Shown here piece by piece: positions 9,591-18,246 of a stretch of 64,000 nt of DNA. The stretch spans positions 62,001 through 126,000 of the forward strand of contig CAZJLP010000004.1 of NCBI GenBank assembly GCA_964546955.1, in the 5' to 3' direction. The DNA is from CAZJLP01 sp964546955 (lineage in GTDB: Bacteria > Verrucomicrobiota > Verrucomicrobiia > Opitutales > Opitutaceae). Below the pieces are notes generated by a model, which saw only the letters and a list, made by a program, of their open reading frames with translations, made no database searches and had not been told where the DNA came from. How positions within the stretch are numbered: position 1 is the first letter of the stretch; each line of letters starts with the position of its first letter. A program made the translations under genes and the position numbers.

Positions 9591-9720
9591 ATCGTTCTCG
9601 TTCTCCTACTCTTACTCGTTCTCGACCCCAAAAAAACGGTCGAGCCTCGATTCGATATCGCCAGCAATACCACGACGCTGGGGTGGAGAACGATAGGAGT
9701 AGGAGAGCGATAACGATCGA
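9591..9720. repeat. Long imperfect inverted repeat (CGTTCTC family)
   Basis: The left arm at 9591-9630 is rich in CGTTCTC and CTACT blocks; the right arm at 9679-9720 is its imperfect complement, ending in GGAGTAGGAGAGCG. Copies of the same type lie at 11652-11756 and around 32.0-32.1 kb. It fills the gap between the DUF362-like gene and nuoA. Confidence 0.7.
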
Positions 9721-9869
9721 ACTCCGATGGCGGCCGTCAGGGACAGCGGGCGTTTCCCTGAGCACGAACGAGAAGGTTTTTGAAACGGGTCCCCATGTAT
9801 CTGTCGGCAACCCCGTTACTCCTGTAAAAATCGCTTGTCTCCACGCGGTGCCTACGAACAGTTTCTCCC

Positions 9870-10244
9870 ATGCCTTCCGCTGAGTACCTGCCCATTCTGA
9901 TCCAAGTCTGCCTGGCCGCCGGCCTGGCGATTGCGATTGTCGGCGCAAGCCACCTGATGGGCCAGCGCGCGAAAAAGAATGCCATCAAGGACACGGCGTA
10001 CGAATGCGGAGTGAAACCGGAGGGTCCGATCCACACCCGTTTTTCGGTCAAGTTCTATGTCACCGTGATGCTGTTCATCCTCTTCGATATCGAAGTGGTT
10101 TTCCTGATACCCTGGGTCTTCATTTACCGCGAGTTTCTCGCCGCCAATATCGCGATCTTTTGGCCTGTCATGTTTTTCATCGGGGTGCTTGTTCTAGGTC
10201 TTTTCTACGAGGTGAAGAAGGGCGCGCTCGAGTGGGAGAAGTGA
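9870..10244 (+). CDS. nuoA: NADH-quinone oxidoreductase subunit A (complex I)
   Basis: NuoA is a small membrane subunit next to the quinone channel. The 124-aa product has three membrane helices and the conserved YECGVKP and FSVKFYVTVMLFILFDIEVV segments. It is unusual in standing alone: the next gene is the EIIA-cyclase gene, not nuoB. The remaining complex I genes must be elsewhere, or this is a second orphan copy. Confidence 0.95.
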   Translation: MPSAEYLPILIQVCLAAGLAIAIVGASHLMGQRAKKNAIKDTAYECGVKPEGPIHTRFSVKFYVTVMLFILFDIEVVFLIPWVFIYREFLAANIAIFWPVMFFIGVLVLGLFYEVKKGALEWEK

Positions 10245-10275
10245 TCCTTCCTTCACCCGGATAACCGATCACCGC

Positions 10276-11631
10276 ATGCGGCTCGAAAAAATCATCGCAA
10301 GGAGCCGCATTGCGGATCTGAGGAGCCCCGACATGAAAGGGGCCCTGGAGGAACTACTCGAAGTCTCGGTGAACCGCTTCCCGGACCTGAAGCAGGAATC
10401 CCTGCTCCGCGGGTTATTGCAGCGCGAGAGCACGATGACGACCTACCTCGGCTTCGGCGTCGCGCTGCCGCACGTCCGGGTCAAGATGGGGCGCCGCTAT
10501 ATCTTGGCCATTGGGCGCAGCCGCAGCGGCATTCGCCACGAAGGTGCGAAGGACGACGAGCCGATCCACCTCATTTTGATGCTGTTGGCCGACGAGAAAG
10601 CGAAGGATTACCTGCAGGTCCTCGCCTCGCTCGCGCGGTTGGTGAAGGAGCCGGACCTGGTCCGAAGCCTCATCGACGCCCCGACCCTAGACGATCTCTA
10701 CGAGCGCCTTTACGCCGCCTTCGGCGGACTTTCCTCGCGGCCGACGCAAGCCCAGCAGAACCGGATCAATCGGATGATGATTCGCGAAGCCGAGCGCATC
10801 GCGGAAGGGGCCAGTTGCAGCGCCATCATGATCTTCGGAGACACCTTCGTCGGAGGGATCGAGCCGGGCGATTGGTTCGGCAAAACCAAGACGATCCTGG
10901 TCACTCGCAACCTGGTGGAGGCCAGCGACGGCGACAATGGTTTCGCCGAGCGGATCCAAGTGCGATCGTTTTCGAATCAGCGCCTGGCCCAACTGCGGAG
11001 CGCGATGCTCGTGGCCCTGACGCGCGGTGTCATTTCGTTCACCGATCGGATTTGCTGCCTTGGCGGAATCAGCGCGAGCAACCAATTCGACACCCTGGTG
11101 GTGGTCGACGTGGAGCGCGAGTTCCAGACCTTGCTCACGGGCCAGACGGACCTGCTGCCGGAGGATGTCAAACCGGAGGTGTTGGAGCGCGTGATCGCCG
11201 TCGCGACGGAACTCGCGGTCGAAGGGCGCGAGGGGCGGCCGGTGGGCTGCCTCTTTGTGGTGGGCGACACCGCCCGCGTGGAAAAACTGACCAAGCCGCT
11301 CGTCTTGAATCCATTTTACGGATACAAGGAGGAGGATCGCAATATCCTCAATCCCTTCATGGATGAGACGGTGAAGGAGTTTTCGTCGATCGACGGGGCG
11401 TTTGTCATCCGCGGCGACGGGGTAGTCGTGTCGGCCGGCAGCCTCGTGCAGGCGACGGACAACGATCACGCCTTGCCGTCCGGTTTGGGCAGTCGCCATG
11501 CCGCCGCGGCCGCCGTTTCCGCCGCCACGCAATGCATTTCGCTGGTCGTATCGTCGAGCACGGGCCAAGTGACCCTCTTCCGCCGAGGAGTGATGCTGCC
11601 GCTGACGGATAAGAAGATGTCGACCGTTTGA
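10276..11631 (+). CDS. PTS EIIA (PtsN-type) domain fused to a DisA_N diadenylate cyclase domain
   Basis: Residues 1-150 match a type-2 EIIA/PtsN domain, with the phosphorylatable His in GVALPHVRV (H66). The C-terminal part (about 330-445) matches the DAC/DisA_N domain that condenses two ATP to c-di-AMP. D373-G-A opens the motif (SIDGAFVIRGDG), followed by GLGSRHAAAAAVSAAT (R407, H408) and SLVVSSSTGQVTLF. The canonical RHR motif is RHA here. The middle 180 residues are unassigned. EIIA fusion suggests input from PTS phosphorylation state, which is inference. It starts 31 nt after nuoA, so co-transcription is possible. Confidence 0.75.
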   Translation: MRLEKIIARSRIADLRSPDMKGALEELLEVSVNRFPDLKQESLLRGLLQRESTMTTYLGFGVALPHVRVKMGRRYILAIGRSRSGIRHEGAKDDEPIHLILMLLADEKAKDYLQVLASLARLVKEPDLVRSLIDAPTLDDLYERLYAAFGGLSSRPTQAQQNRINRMMIREAERIAEGASCSAIMIFGDTFVGGIEPGDWFGKTKTILVTRNLVEASDGDNGFAERIQVRSFSNQRLAQLRSAMLVALTRGVISFTDRICCLGGISASNQFDTLVVVDVEREFQTLLTGQTDLLPEDVKPEVLERVIAVATELAVEGREGRPVGCLFVVGDTARVEKLTKPLVLNPFYGYKEEDRNILNPFMDETVKEFSSIDGAFVIRGDGVVVSAGSLVQATDNDHALPSGLGSRHAAAAAVSAATQCISLVVSSSTGQVTLFRRGVMLPLTDKKMSTV

Positions 11632-11651
11632 AGCGCGTGCAGCGTTTCAAA

Positions 11652-11756
11652 CACTCGTTCTCGTTCCCGCCCGTTAGGGAACACAGCACCGCGACGGCTG
11701 CCGGCAGAGCGAGTTCTGTGGGAGCGAGAACGAGTAAGTTAGGAGAACGAGAAACG
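11652..11756. repeat. Long imperfect inverted repeat (CGTTCTC family)
   Basis: The left arm near 11652-11671 (ACTCGTTCTCGTTCCCGCC) pairs with the right arm near 11721-11756 (GGAGCGAGAACGAGT and beyond). It lies between the EIIA-cyclase gene and rpmG. Confidence 0.65.
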
Positions 11757-11846
11757 ATACCGGAGAACCCCATTCCCGCCTTTCACTTTAGCATTGCGCA
11801 ACCGCTTCGCGCCCGGTTTGTTTCTCCCTTTCAACCTTTTCTAACC

Positions 11847-12011
11847 ATGCAAGAAGTCGTCACCCTGGAATGCACCGAAGCTAAAAAAGAGGGTAAGCCC
11901 GTATCCCGCTACCTCACCACGCGTAACAAAAAGACCGTGACCGAGCGGATCGAGAAGAAGAAGTACAATCCGCACCTGAAGCGGCACACGTTGCACAAGG
12001 AAATCAAGTAA
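11847..12011 (+). CDS. rpmG: 50S ribosomal protein L33
   Basis: 54 aa, basic, with the L33 segments EVVTLECTE, SRYLTTRNKK and KKKYNPHLKRHTLHKE. The second half lacks the CxxC pair of zinc-binding L33 forms, so this is the zinc-independent type. It starts at the ATG at 11847 and is followed by a terminator at 12060-12090. Confidence 0.93.
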   Translation: MQEVVTLECTEAKKEGKPVSRYLTTRNKKTVTERIEKKKYNPHLKRHTLHKEIK

Positions 12012-12059
12012 GGCAACTTACGTTTTTCCGGGGCTTCGGCCTCGGACGCAGTTTTGAAA

Positions 12060-12090
12060 CTGACCCTTCGCCGGGTCAGTTTTCTTTTTT
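12060..12090 (+). terminator. Rho-independent terminator of rpmG
   Basis: Stem CTGACCC/GGGTCAG, loop TTCGCC, then TTTTCTTTTTT. It lies 49 nt past the rpmG stop. Confidence 0.88.
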
Positions 12091-12363
12091 GATGCTCCCG
12101 GCGGATTCGGCGGTCTTCCCCGAAGGGGTGGCGCCAGCCGGTGATGCGGGATGCTGGGCGCGGCGCGCCGCACGCCAGCCTTCGCGGTGTTTGCGAATCC
12201 AGTCCAAAAGCGCTCGTTCGAAGCCGATATCGTAGCCCAAGCGCTCGGATTCCAACCACTTGTGCTTCAGGATTTCTTCCCTTTCGGCGAGGAATTCCTG
12301 ATAGAGGCTGGATTGTTTAACGAAGTCACGGGATTGCTCGGACTCTTTGGAAGGTGACGTCAT
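12076..12363 (-). CDS. Conserved small charged protein, function unknown
   Basis: About 95 aa, convergent with rpmG. The central block SSLYQEFLAEREEILKHKWL, then SERLGYDIGFERALLDWI and RKHREGWR, looks like a conserved soluble alpha-helical domain; the C-terminus is a low-complexity Ala/Pro/Ser tail. I recall similar short proteins in other bacteria without a function. Two start codons are possible (12372 and 12363), and the second is preferred on length only. Confidence 0.6.
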   Translation of the reverse strand: MTSPSKESEQSRDFVKQSSLYQEFLAEREEILKHKWLESERLGYDIGFERALLDWIRKHREGWRAARRAQHPASPAGATPSGKTAESAGSIKKEN

Positions 12364-12372
12364 GGCGACCAC

Positions 12373-12688
12373 GGCGGGGCAGGTTTAGAGATTACACGAG
12401 AATTGCATTTAGGCGACAAAACGCCGCTTTTCTCGCCAACTTATTCCCCGACAGCCTTCTGTAGTTTCCGTTGAGCGATGTTCCGGATACATGGTGTAGG
12501 TGGCCATGGGTCTCGTGCCCTTCATCCGACATTCCCAGAGACGACCGATCGCATCGGGTGCGGCGGGAACTCTGCGGGTTGAAGTGCCATGAGTTGTTAT
12601 CTGCCACCAAAAGTAGGTCTGCGGGAGAGCCTGTCAATGCCGGGGACAGGTGGCTCTCTTTACTTCGTTAAACACGAAGGATGCGGTT
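12373..12688. other. Intergenic region with no recognised feature
   Basis: 316 bp between two minus-strand genes. The possible reading frames have no family resemblance or sensible start context. No hairpin or RNA was recognised. Confidence 0.5.
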
Positions 12689-13753
12689 TCATTTCTTTTT
12701 GGTTTCCAGCAAGACCTGCGCGATTTTGCGAAAAACTGCCGCGGCCTCCCCATCGGGCTGTGCCACAACGACGGGGGTGCCGGAGTCGCCACATTCACGG
12801 ATTTCCGGCAAGAGCGGGACTTGTCCCAGCAGTCCGGTTCCGAGCGATTCAGCCGTCTTGGCGCCTCCCCCCTGGCCGAAAACATGATGCCGCTTCCCGG
12901 TGTCGTCGACGAAGTGGCTCATGTTCTCCGCGACGCCGAGCAACGGCACATTCACTTTGGTGAACATCAAGGCCCCTTTGCGGGCCACCTGCGTGGCTGC
13001 AAGCTGTGGGGTCGTCACCACTACAGCTCCGTCGAGCGGCAGGGACTGCACGAGGGTGAGGTGCGCATCGCCGGTTCCGGGAGGAAGGTCGATGAGAAGG
13101 AGATCGAGTTCCCCCCACTTCACATTCTGCACGAACTGCTGAATCGCCTGCGTGATCCGCGGTCCGCGCCAGGGCAGGGGCGTGTTGAGATCGACGAAAA
13201 ATCCGATGCTCATGACCTTCACGCCGTGCGCTTCGCGGGGAATAAGAGTATTGCCCTCGGTGAGCGGCATGCCCGCTGCGCCGATCATCAAGGGAACGGA
13301 GGGGCCATAAATGTCGCAGTCCATCAATCCCACCCGCCCCGGGCGGCCTTGCGCGGCGAGAAGCTGCGCTGCCGCGCAAGCTAGGTTTACTGCGAAGGTC
13401 GATTTGCCGACGCCGCCTTTGCCTGACGCCACCGCGATGGAGAGTTGGATCCCCGTTGGCGCGTTTCCGGCGGCAGCGGCACCGCCGCCCCCCGCGGCCC
13501 CGGCCGGCTTCGGCTGTGCGACGGCGATGTCGATGATCGTCTCCTTGATTTCCGGAAGCGCGCGGAGGCAGCGATCGACTTCGTTTTTCAGCTGGAGCGG
13601 CACTTTCGGGTCCGCCGTGGTGAGGGAAAGCGAAACTTTCGCCGTTCCCTCGACCCAAGCTGCCGAGCGGACCAGTCCGAAGGAAACGATGTCGCGGCTG
13701 AAGCCGGGATACTTGACCTGTTTGAGAGCTTCGATGATTTGATCGGACGTCAC
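12689..13753 (-). CDS. mrp: Mrp/NBP35-family iron-sulfur carrier ATPase
   Basis: 354 aa. The N-terminal MIP18/DUF59 domain (residues 1-90, VKYPGFSRDIVSFGLV) is joined by an Ala/Gly linker to a ParA-like P-loop ATPase with deviant Walker A (ASGKGGVGKSTFAVNL) and DCDIYGPSVPLM and LLIDLPPGTGDAHLT. Mrp proteins bind and pass on Fe-S clusters. The C-terminal CxxC that bridges the cluster in classical members is missing: the equivalent stretch reads AENMSHFVDDTGKRHHVFG. The fold is certain, but canonical cluster binding is doubtful. Confidence 0.92.
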   Translation of the reverse strand: MTSDQIIEALKQVKYPGFSRDIVSFGLVRSAAWVEGTAKVSLSLTTADPKVPLQLKNEVDRCLRALPEIKETIIDIAVAQPKPAGAAGGGGAAAAGNAPTGIQLSIAVASGKGGVGKSTFAVNLACAAAQLLAAQGRPGRVGLMDCDIYGPSVPLMIGAAGMPLTEGNTLIPREAHGVKVMSIGFFVDLNTPLPWRGPRITQAIQQFVQNVKWGELDLLLIDLPPGTGDAHLTLVQSLPLDGAVVVTTPQLAATQVARKGALMFTKVNVPLLGVAENMSHFVDDTGKRHHVFGQGGGAKTAESLGTGLLGQVPLLPEIRECGDSGTPVVVAQPDGEAAAVFRKIAQVLLETKKK

Positions 13754-13857
13754 GGGAAACGGGATTGAGTAAACCTGAAGATTTTACGTTGTGAAGCGAG
13801 CCTTGGCTGTAAATACAAATGGCCGGGCCCCGTGGCGGCGCCCAAAATTCTTTCTTC

Positions 13858-15024
13858 ATGCAAAAACTCCTTAGCTTTTTTCTCGCGGTGATGAGCGTGC
13901 TGCCGGCATTCGGCCAGGGCAAAGACAGCATCATCGTGTCGGCTTCGAACGTCATAGCCGTGTCTGTGAGCGGCCCGGCAGATCTCGAGACGCCTGCCCG
14001 GACTGCCTTCTCCGCCCACGGCGCTTTCACGCTCCAGGGCAAGGCCAAATTTGAAATCAAATTCGCGCCGGCCGGTGCGGGCCATGTGAAGGTCGACGTC
14101 ACGGACGGCGCCAAATCCGTCCTCAGTCAGACCTTTGGCGGCACCACCCCGCGCAACGCGCTCTTTCGGGCGGCCGACGCCGCCGTCAAGGCGATCACGG
14201 GACAACCCGGTTTCTTCGCCTCCAAACTCGCTTTCATCAGCGACAGCACGGGTCGCAAGGAAATCTACGTCAGCGATCTTTTTCTCGGCGACGCCAAGCG
14301 CATCACGAACGATAGCGCTGCCGCGTTCACCCCCCGCTGGTCGCCGGACGGAAGCAAGCTGATCTACACCAGCCTCTATCAGGGAGCCCCCGACATCTAC
14401 CTGATCGATCTCGCCGCGAACCAAAGGAAGTTGTTTGCCAGCTTCAAAGGCACCAATTCCGGAGCGCGCTTCAGTCCAGACGGTTCGCGCGTCGCCATGG
14501 TCTTGAGCGGCGCGGGAAATCCCGAAATCTACACGAGCAACGCGCAGGGAAGGGATTTCCAACGGCTCACCCGCACCGCGGATGCCGTCGAATCGTCGCC
14601 CTGCTATTCGCCCGACGGGAAGTCGCTCGTGTTCGTGTCCGATCAACAGGGCAAACCCCAGCTGTTCACGATGTCAGCATCGGGCGGCCAGCCCCGCCGC
14701 GTCACCTCCGGGTATGCGTACTCCGCCGAACCGGACTGGAACAGGGTGCAGACCAGCCTGATCGCTTTTACGGCGGGAATCGGCCGCGGCTTTCAAGTGG
14801 GCGTGTGCGATGTGACCGGCAAGACGCGCCCGCGCATTGTGACCAACGATGCAGCCGACGCGGTCGAACCGGTCTGGCTGGCCGATGGGCGCCATATTCT
14901 CTACACCGCGAAATCCGCCGGTAAACGCAGCCTCGTGATCCTCGATACCGGCGTGGAAAACGGCAAACGCACCGTCATCAGCAAGACGTCCGTCTCTACG
15001 GAAAAACCGAGCGTATGGTGGTGA
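13858..15024 (+). CDS. tolB: TolB-like periplasmic beta-propeller protein
   Basis: 388 aa with a signal peptide (LLSFFLAVMSVLPAFG). The TolB N-terminal domain is followed by repeated WD40-like/TolB blades such as TPRWSPDGSKLIYTSLYQ, ARFSPDGSRVAMVLS and SPCYSPDGKSLVFVSD. TolB links the Tol-Pal system to the outer membrane. pal lies separately at 26.4 kb, and tolQRA are not in the window. The start at 13858 is set by the signal peptide. Confidence 0.85.
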   Translation: MQKLLSFFLAVMSVLPAFGQGKDSIIVSASNVIAVSVSGPADLETPARTAFSAHGAFTLQGKAKFEIKFAPAGAGHVKVDVTDGAKSVLSQTFGGTTPRNALFRAADAAVKAITGQPGFFASKLAFISDSTGRKEIYVSDLFLGDAKRITNDSAAAFTPRWSPDGSKLIYTSLYQGAPDIYLIDLAANQRKLFASFKGTNSGARFSPDGSRVAMVLSGAGNPEIYTSNAQGRDFQRLTRTADAVESSPCYSPDGKSLVFVSDQQGKPQLFTMSASGGQPRRVTSGYAYSAEPDWNRVQTSLIAFTAGIGRGFQVGVCDVTGKTRPRIVTNDAADAVEPVWLADGRHILYTAKSAGKRSLVILDTGVENGKRTVISKTSVSTEKPSVWW

Positions 15025-15087
15025 CGTGCGCGACGCGCAGGTCGCGGTTTTTGGTTTTGGGTCACCGGCCTTGTCGGTCACCCGCCT

Positions 15088-15171
15088 TGTCATCCTCGAG
15101 CGAAGCGAAGGCTCCAATTCCATGTTGCTGGCAGGGTCCAATTGGATCCTTCGCTTCGCTCGAGGATGACA
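15088..15171. repeat. Inverted repeat, 24-bp perfect arms
   Basis: The left arm runs 15088-15111 (TGTCATCCTCGAGCGAAGCG and on) and the right arm 15148-15171 is its exact complement. A near-identical element is at 26209-26292, differing mainly by GCGAAGCG versus GCGCAGCG. It lies between tolB and glnA, which converge. Confidence 0.85.
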
Positions 15172-15290
15172 GATAGGTAAGAGTAATGCTCCGCATTGCC
15201 GGATCCAAGAAGCCTACGAACCAACGCGCCCGGAGGTCGCGTTCCACCTCGGATTCCGACAACCCAAACCGCAGCGGCCAACGGCCGCTG

Positions 15291-16724
15291 CTAGACGTCA
15301 AAGTAGAGATAAAACTCGTGGGGATGCGGACGCAAACGGACGGCGTCGTACTCCGCTTTCTTCATCGAGATATAATTGTCGATGAAATCCTTGGTGAAAA
15401 CGTTTCCTTTCGTGAGGAAAGCGTTGTCTTTCTCGAGAGCCTCAAGCGCGCCTTTCAACGAGTCGGGCACGTGAGGCACCTTGGCTAGTTCTTCCGGTGG
15501 GAGATCGTAGAGGTTTTTGTCCAGCGGCTCGCCGGGATGGATCTTGTTGAGGACGCCATCGAGTCCGGCCATGAGCAGCGCGGCATTGCTGAGGTACGGA
15601 TTCGCCGCTGGGTCGGGGGTTCGGTACTCAATGCGCTTGGCCTTCGGACTTGGGCTGTACGTGGGAATGCGAATGGAGGCGGAACGATTGCGCGCCGAGT
15701 AGGCGAGATTGACCGGGGCTTCGTAGCCGGGGACCAGGCGCTTGTAGGAATTGTTCGTGGGATTGCAGATCGCGCAAAGAGCCGGCGCGTGTTTGAGGAT
15801 GCCGCCGATAAAGAAAAGCGCCATTTCGCTGAGTCCTGCGTATCCATTGCCGTAGAAAAGCGGTTTCCCGTCCTTCCACAGCGACATGTGCGTGTGCATG
15901 CCCGAGCCGTTGTCGCCGAAGAGCGGTTTCGGCATGAAGGTGGCGGTTTTGCCGTACTTGTAGGCGACATTTTTGACGATGTACTTGTACAGCGTCATCT
16001 TGTCGGAGGTCTTCAGCAGCGTGTCGAAAACGATGTCGATCTCCGCCTGGCCCGCGGTCGCGACTTCGTGATGCTCGCGCTCGACCGGGATGCCCAGCGC
16101 GATCATCGTCAGGATCATCTCATTGCGGATATCGATGAGCTTGTCGGTCGGGGCGACCGGGAAATAACCTTCCTTGGGTCGGATTTTGTATCCGAGGTTC
16201 GGGGACCCATTGTCCTCCTTGTCGCGCCCTTTATTCCAGATGCCTTCGATCGAATCGATCTTGTAGTGCGCGAAGTTCGTTCCGCCGTCATAGGTCACGC
16301 TATCGAAGATGAAGAACTCGGCTTCCGGTCCGAAATAGGCGGTATCGGCGGCACCCGTGCTTTTGAGGTAAGCCTCTGCTTTCTTCGCGATGCTCCTCGG
16401 GTCGCGTTCATACGGCTCACGCGTCATCGGATCGATCGTGTCGCAGGTCAGCGAGAGGGTCGCGTTCGCGGCAAAGGGATCGATGAACGCGGTGTTCGCG
16501 TCGGGAATCACCAGCATGTCCGAGGCATTGATGACTTTCCAGCCGCGGACCGACGAACCGTCGAAACCCAGGCCCTCGGTGAAAATTTCCTCCTTCAACT
16601 CGGAAAGCGGAATCGCGAAATGCTGCCAGGTACCGAGGATGTCGCAAAGCTTGAGGTCGACGATTTTGACCTCTTTGTCCTTTGCGAGTTTGATCACTTC
16701 TTTAGGTGTCATGGGTGTGGGCAA
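15291..16724 (-). CDS. glnA: Glutamine synthetase type I (GSI)
   Basis: Converts glutamate, ammonia and ATP to glutamine. The 477-aa product shows the beta-grasp N-domain with FDGSSVRGW and the catalytic domain with FGPEAEFFIFD, GSGMHTHMSLWK and PTNNSYKRLVPGYEAPVNLA. The NLYDLPPEE motif carries the Tyr adenylylated by GlnE in GSI-beta enzymes, so covalent control is plausible. A second, unrelated glutamine synthetase lies 2.2 kb away at 18895. Confidence 0.97.
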   Translation of the reverse strand: MPTPMTPKEVIKLAKDKEVKIVDLKLCDILGTWQHFAIPLSELKEEIFTEGLGFDGSSVRGWKVINASDMLVIPDANTAFIDPFAANATLSLTCDTIDPMTREPYERDPRSIAKKAEAYLKSTGAADTAYFGPEAEFFIFDSVTYDGGTNFAHYKIDSIEGIWNKGRDKEDNGSPNLGYKIRPKEGYFPVAPTDKLIDIRNEMILTMIALGIPVEREHHEVATAGQAEIDIVFDTLLKTSDKMTLYKYIVKNVAYKYGKTATFMPKPLFGDNGSGMHTHMSLWKDGKPLFYGNGYAGLSEMALFFIGGILKHAPALCAICNPTNNSYKRLVPGYEAPVNLAYSARNRSASIRIPTYSPSPKAKRIEYRTPDPAANPYLSNAALLMAGLDGVLNKIHPGEPLDKNLYDLPPEELAKVPHVPDSLKGALEALEKDNAFLTKGNVFTKDFIDNYISMKKAEYDAVRLRPHPHEFYLYFDV

Positions 16725-16873
16725 TTCGTTGATGAGGAAAAGACCGTGGGGTGGGGTGATGGGGCGACGAAGGGCGCCGCTCCTCGCATAGCATGTCGTG
16801 GGTCTTCCCCGACAGGATACGACAAGGGCCGCCTTGGTTGGCGAGCCAGGAATTCTGAAGCAGGTCGGCTAAG

Positions 16874-16920
16874 CGGATCGAGGTAGGGCGGGGCTTCTGG
16901 ACCCGCCCTACCTCGATCCG
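16874..16920. repeat. Perfect hairpin, 19-bp arms, REP-like
   Basis: The arms at 16874-16892 and 16902-16920 (CGGATCGAGGTAGGGCGGG and its complement) enclose a 9-nt loop. The inner TAGGGCGGG matches the TAGGGC core of other REP-like elements in the window. It sits upstream of glnA and downstream of the PP2C operon. Confidence 0.85.
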
Positions 16921-17004
16921 TTCAAAGGCCCCTCGGGTGAACCCACCGCGGGCTCAGGCCAGGAGAGAACGAGAAGAGAGACCGACAGGTGGTGCGAGAC
17001 TCGG

Positions 17005-17364
17005 TCACACTTCAAACCGCTCGCCCAAGTCCGGGCGCCCTGTCGTTCCAAGGAGGTAAAGATATCCTTCTACTTCCTCGGCCGAGAAAGGCGGCATCAG
17101 CGCGATGATGCAACGGCGATAAAGCCCTTCGCCGACTCCCTCCAGCCGGTCTAGCTCACTTAGGCACGGGGCATCTACTTCCCAGATCTCGCCCTTCACG
17201 GAGAGCCCACCCGTTCCGACTTCCACCAATCCTGGAAACCCGTCCAGCCCGTACATTCGATACTTGGGCTCTGTCCGAGCTTCCCCGACGAATCTTTGTC
17301 CGGCCAAGTAGTGGGTGTTGCTTCCGCCCCGTTTGAGGGTGCCGTAAACGAAAATCTTTTTCAT
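17005..17364 (-). CDS. Gamma-glutamylcyclotransferase-like (GGCT/AIG2) protein
   Basis: 119 aa with the family signature FVYGTLKRGGSNTHYL, then GEIWEVD and LDRLEGVGEGLYRR. The fold cleaves gamma-glutamyl amines or peptides to 5-oxoproline. The start overlaps the stop of the PP2C gene (ATGA at 17361-17364), so the two are translationally coupled. Its place between two glutamine synthetases may hint at gamma-glutamyl metabolism, but that is inference. Confidence 0.85.
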   Translation of the reverse strand: MKKIFVYGTLKRGGSNTHYLAGQRFVGEARTEPKYRMYGLDGFPGLVEVGTGGLSVKGEIWEVDAPCLSELDRLEGVGEGLYRRCIIALMPPFSAEEVEGYLYLLGTTGRPDLGERFEV

Positions 17365-18221
17365 GACGCAGCCGCGCCCTGCACCTCGACAATGACACAG
17401 GTCGTGTTGTCGCGGCCGGAGGCCTCGACCGCTTCCTCTACGAGCTGGCGCGCGCGGTCCTGTCCGGTCCTCGATTCTCGCAGCGCTTCCTCGATCCGAC
17501 GATCCCACAGGCCGTCGATCAGGCCATCCGAACACACCAGAAAACAATCGCCCGGCCGGCAGCCGACTGCTCCGACTTGAGGATCCACAAATTGGTGCCC
17601 GGCTCCCAAGGCTTGATTGAGAGCGTTGCGCTGGGGATGGGTACGCGCTTCCCGTTCATTGATCTTTCCTCCGCGTCGAAGGAAGCCCACGAAAGTGTGG
17701 TCGTGGGTCAGCTGTTTTAATCCACCCCCCTTGGGAAGGAAGTAGATGCGGCTATCTCCAACATGCCCGAAAAACATCCAGCCTGGCGTGAACCAGCAAA
17801 GACTCAGCGTCGCGCCCATTCCGGCACATTCTTCGTAACTGCGACCGAGTTGAACGAGGTTTTGGTGAATGTTGCCGAAAAGCTCCGTCAGGACGTCCTG
17901 AAAGCCGCTATTCATCCCTCCCGCCGACATCCGAAAGGCAGCCGGCAGCAGCCCTGTCAATTTTTCGACCACAATCCGGCTTGCGAACTCGCCCGAGCTG
18001 GCGCCGCCCATGCCATCGCTGACGGCAAACACAAAATCGGCATTTGCCAGGGGGGCTTCGCCGTACTTGCCCAGGTATTCCACGTGATGGCCATCGAATT
18101 TCAGCGCAAGAAAGGAGTCCTCGTTGTTCGTCCGGACTTTGCCTCGGTGGGTGGTCGCGCACCAACTCAAGCTGGAAACCTCGGGAGCGCCGTCGGCGGG
18201 GGAGGTTGCGGAAAGAGACAT
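17361..18221 (-). CDS. PP2C-family (PPM) serine/threonine phosphatase
   Basis: 286 aa with the PPM metal and catalytic motifs in order: THRGKVRTNNEDSF, FAVSDGMGGASSGEFAS, GMGATLSLCW, GHVGDSRIYF, LVCSDGLIDGLW and SGRDNTTCVIV. No membrane segment is visible. It is the middle gene of a three-gene minus-strand operon: kinase-like gene, 26 nt, PP2C, ATGA overlap, GGCT. The start at 18221 (MSLSATSPADG) gives a compact domain. Its likely partner is the upstream kinase-like protein. Confidence 0.92.
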   Translation of the reverse strand: MSLSATSPADGAPEVSSLSWCATTHRGKVRTNNEDSFLALKFDGHHVEYLGKYGEAPLANADFVFAVSDGMGGASSGEFASRIVVEKLTGLLPAAFRMSAGGMNSGFQDVLTELFGNIHQNLVQLGRSYEECAGMGATLSLCWFTPGWMFFGHVGDSRIYFLPKGGGLKQLTHDHTFVGFLRRGGKINEREARTHPQRNALNQALGAGHQFVDPQVGAVGCRPGDCFLVCSDGLIDGLWDRRIEEALRESRTGQDRARQLVEEAVEASGRDNTTCVIVEVQGAAAS

Positions 18222-18246
18222 GCAGGCAAAGGCAGCGCCCGTGCGC

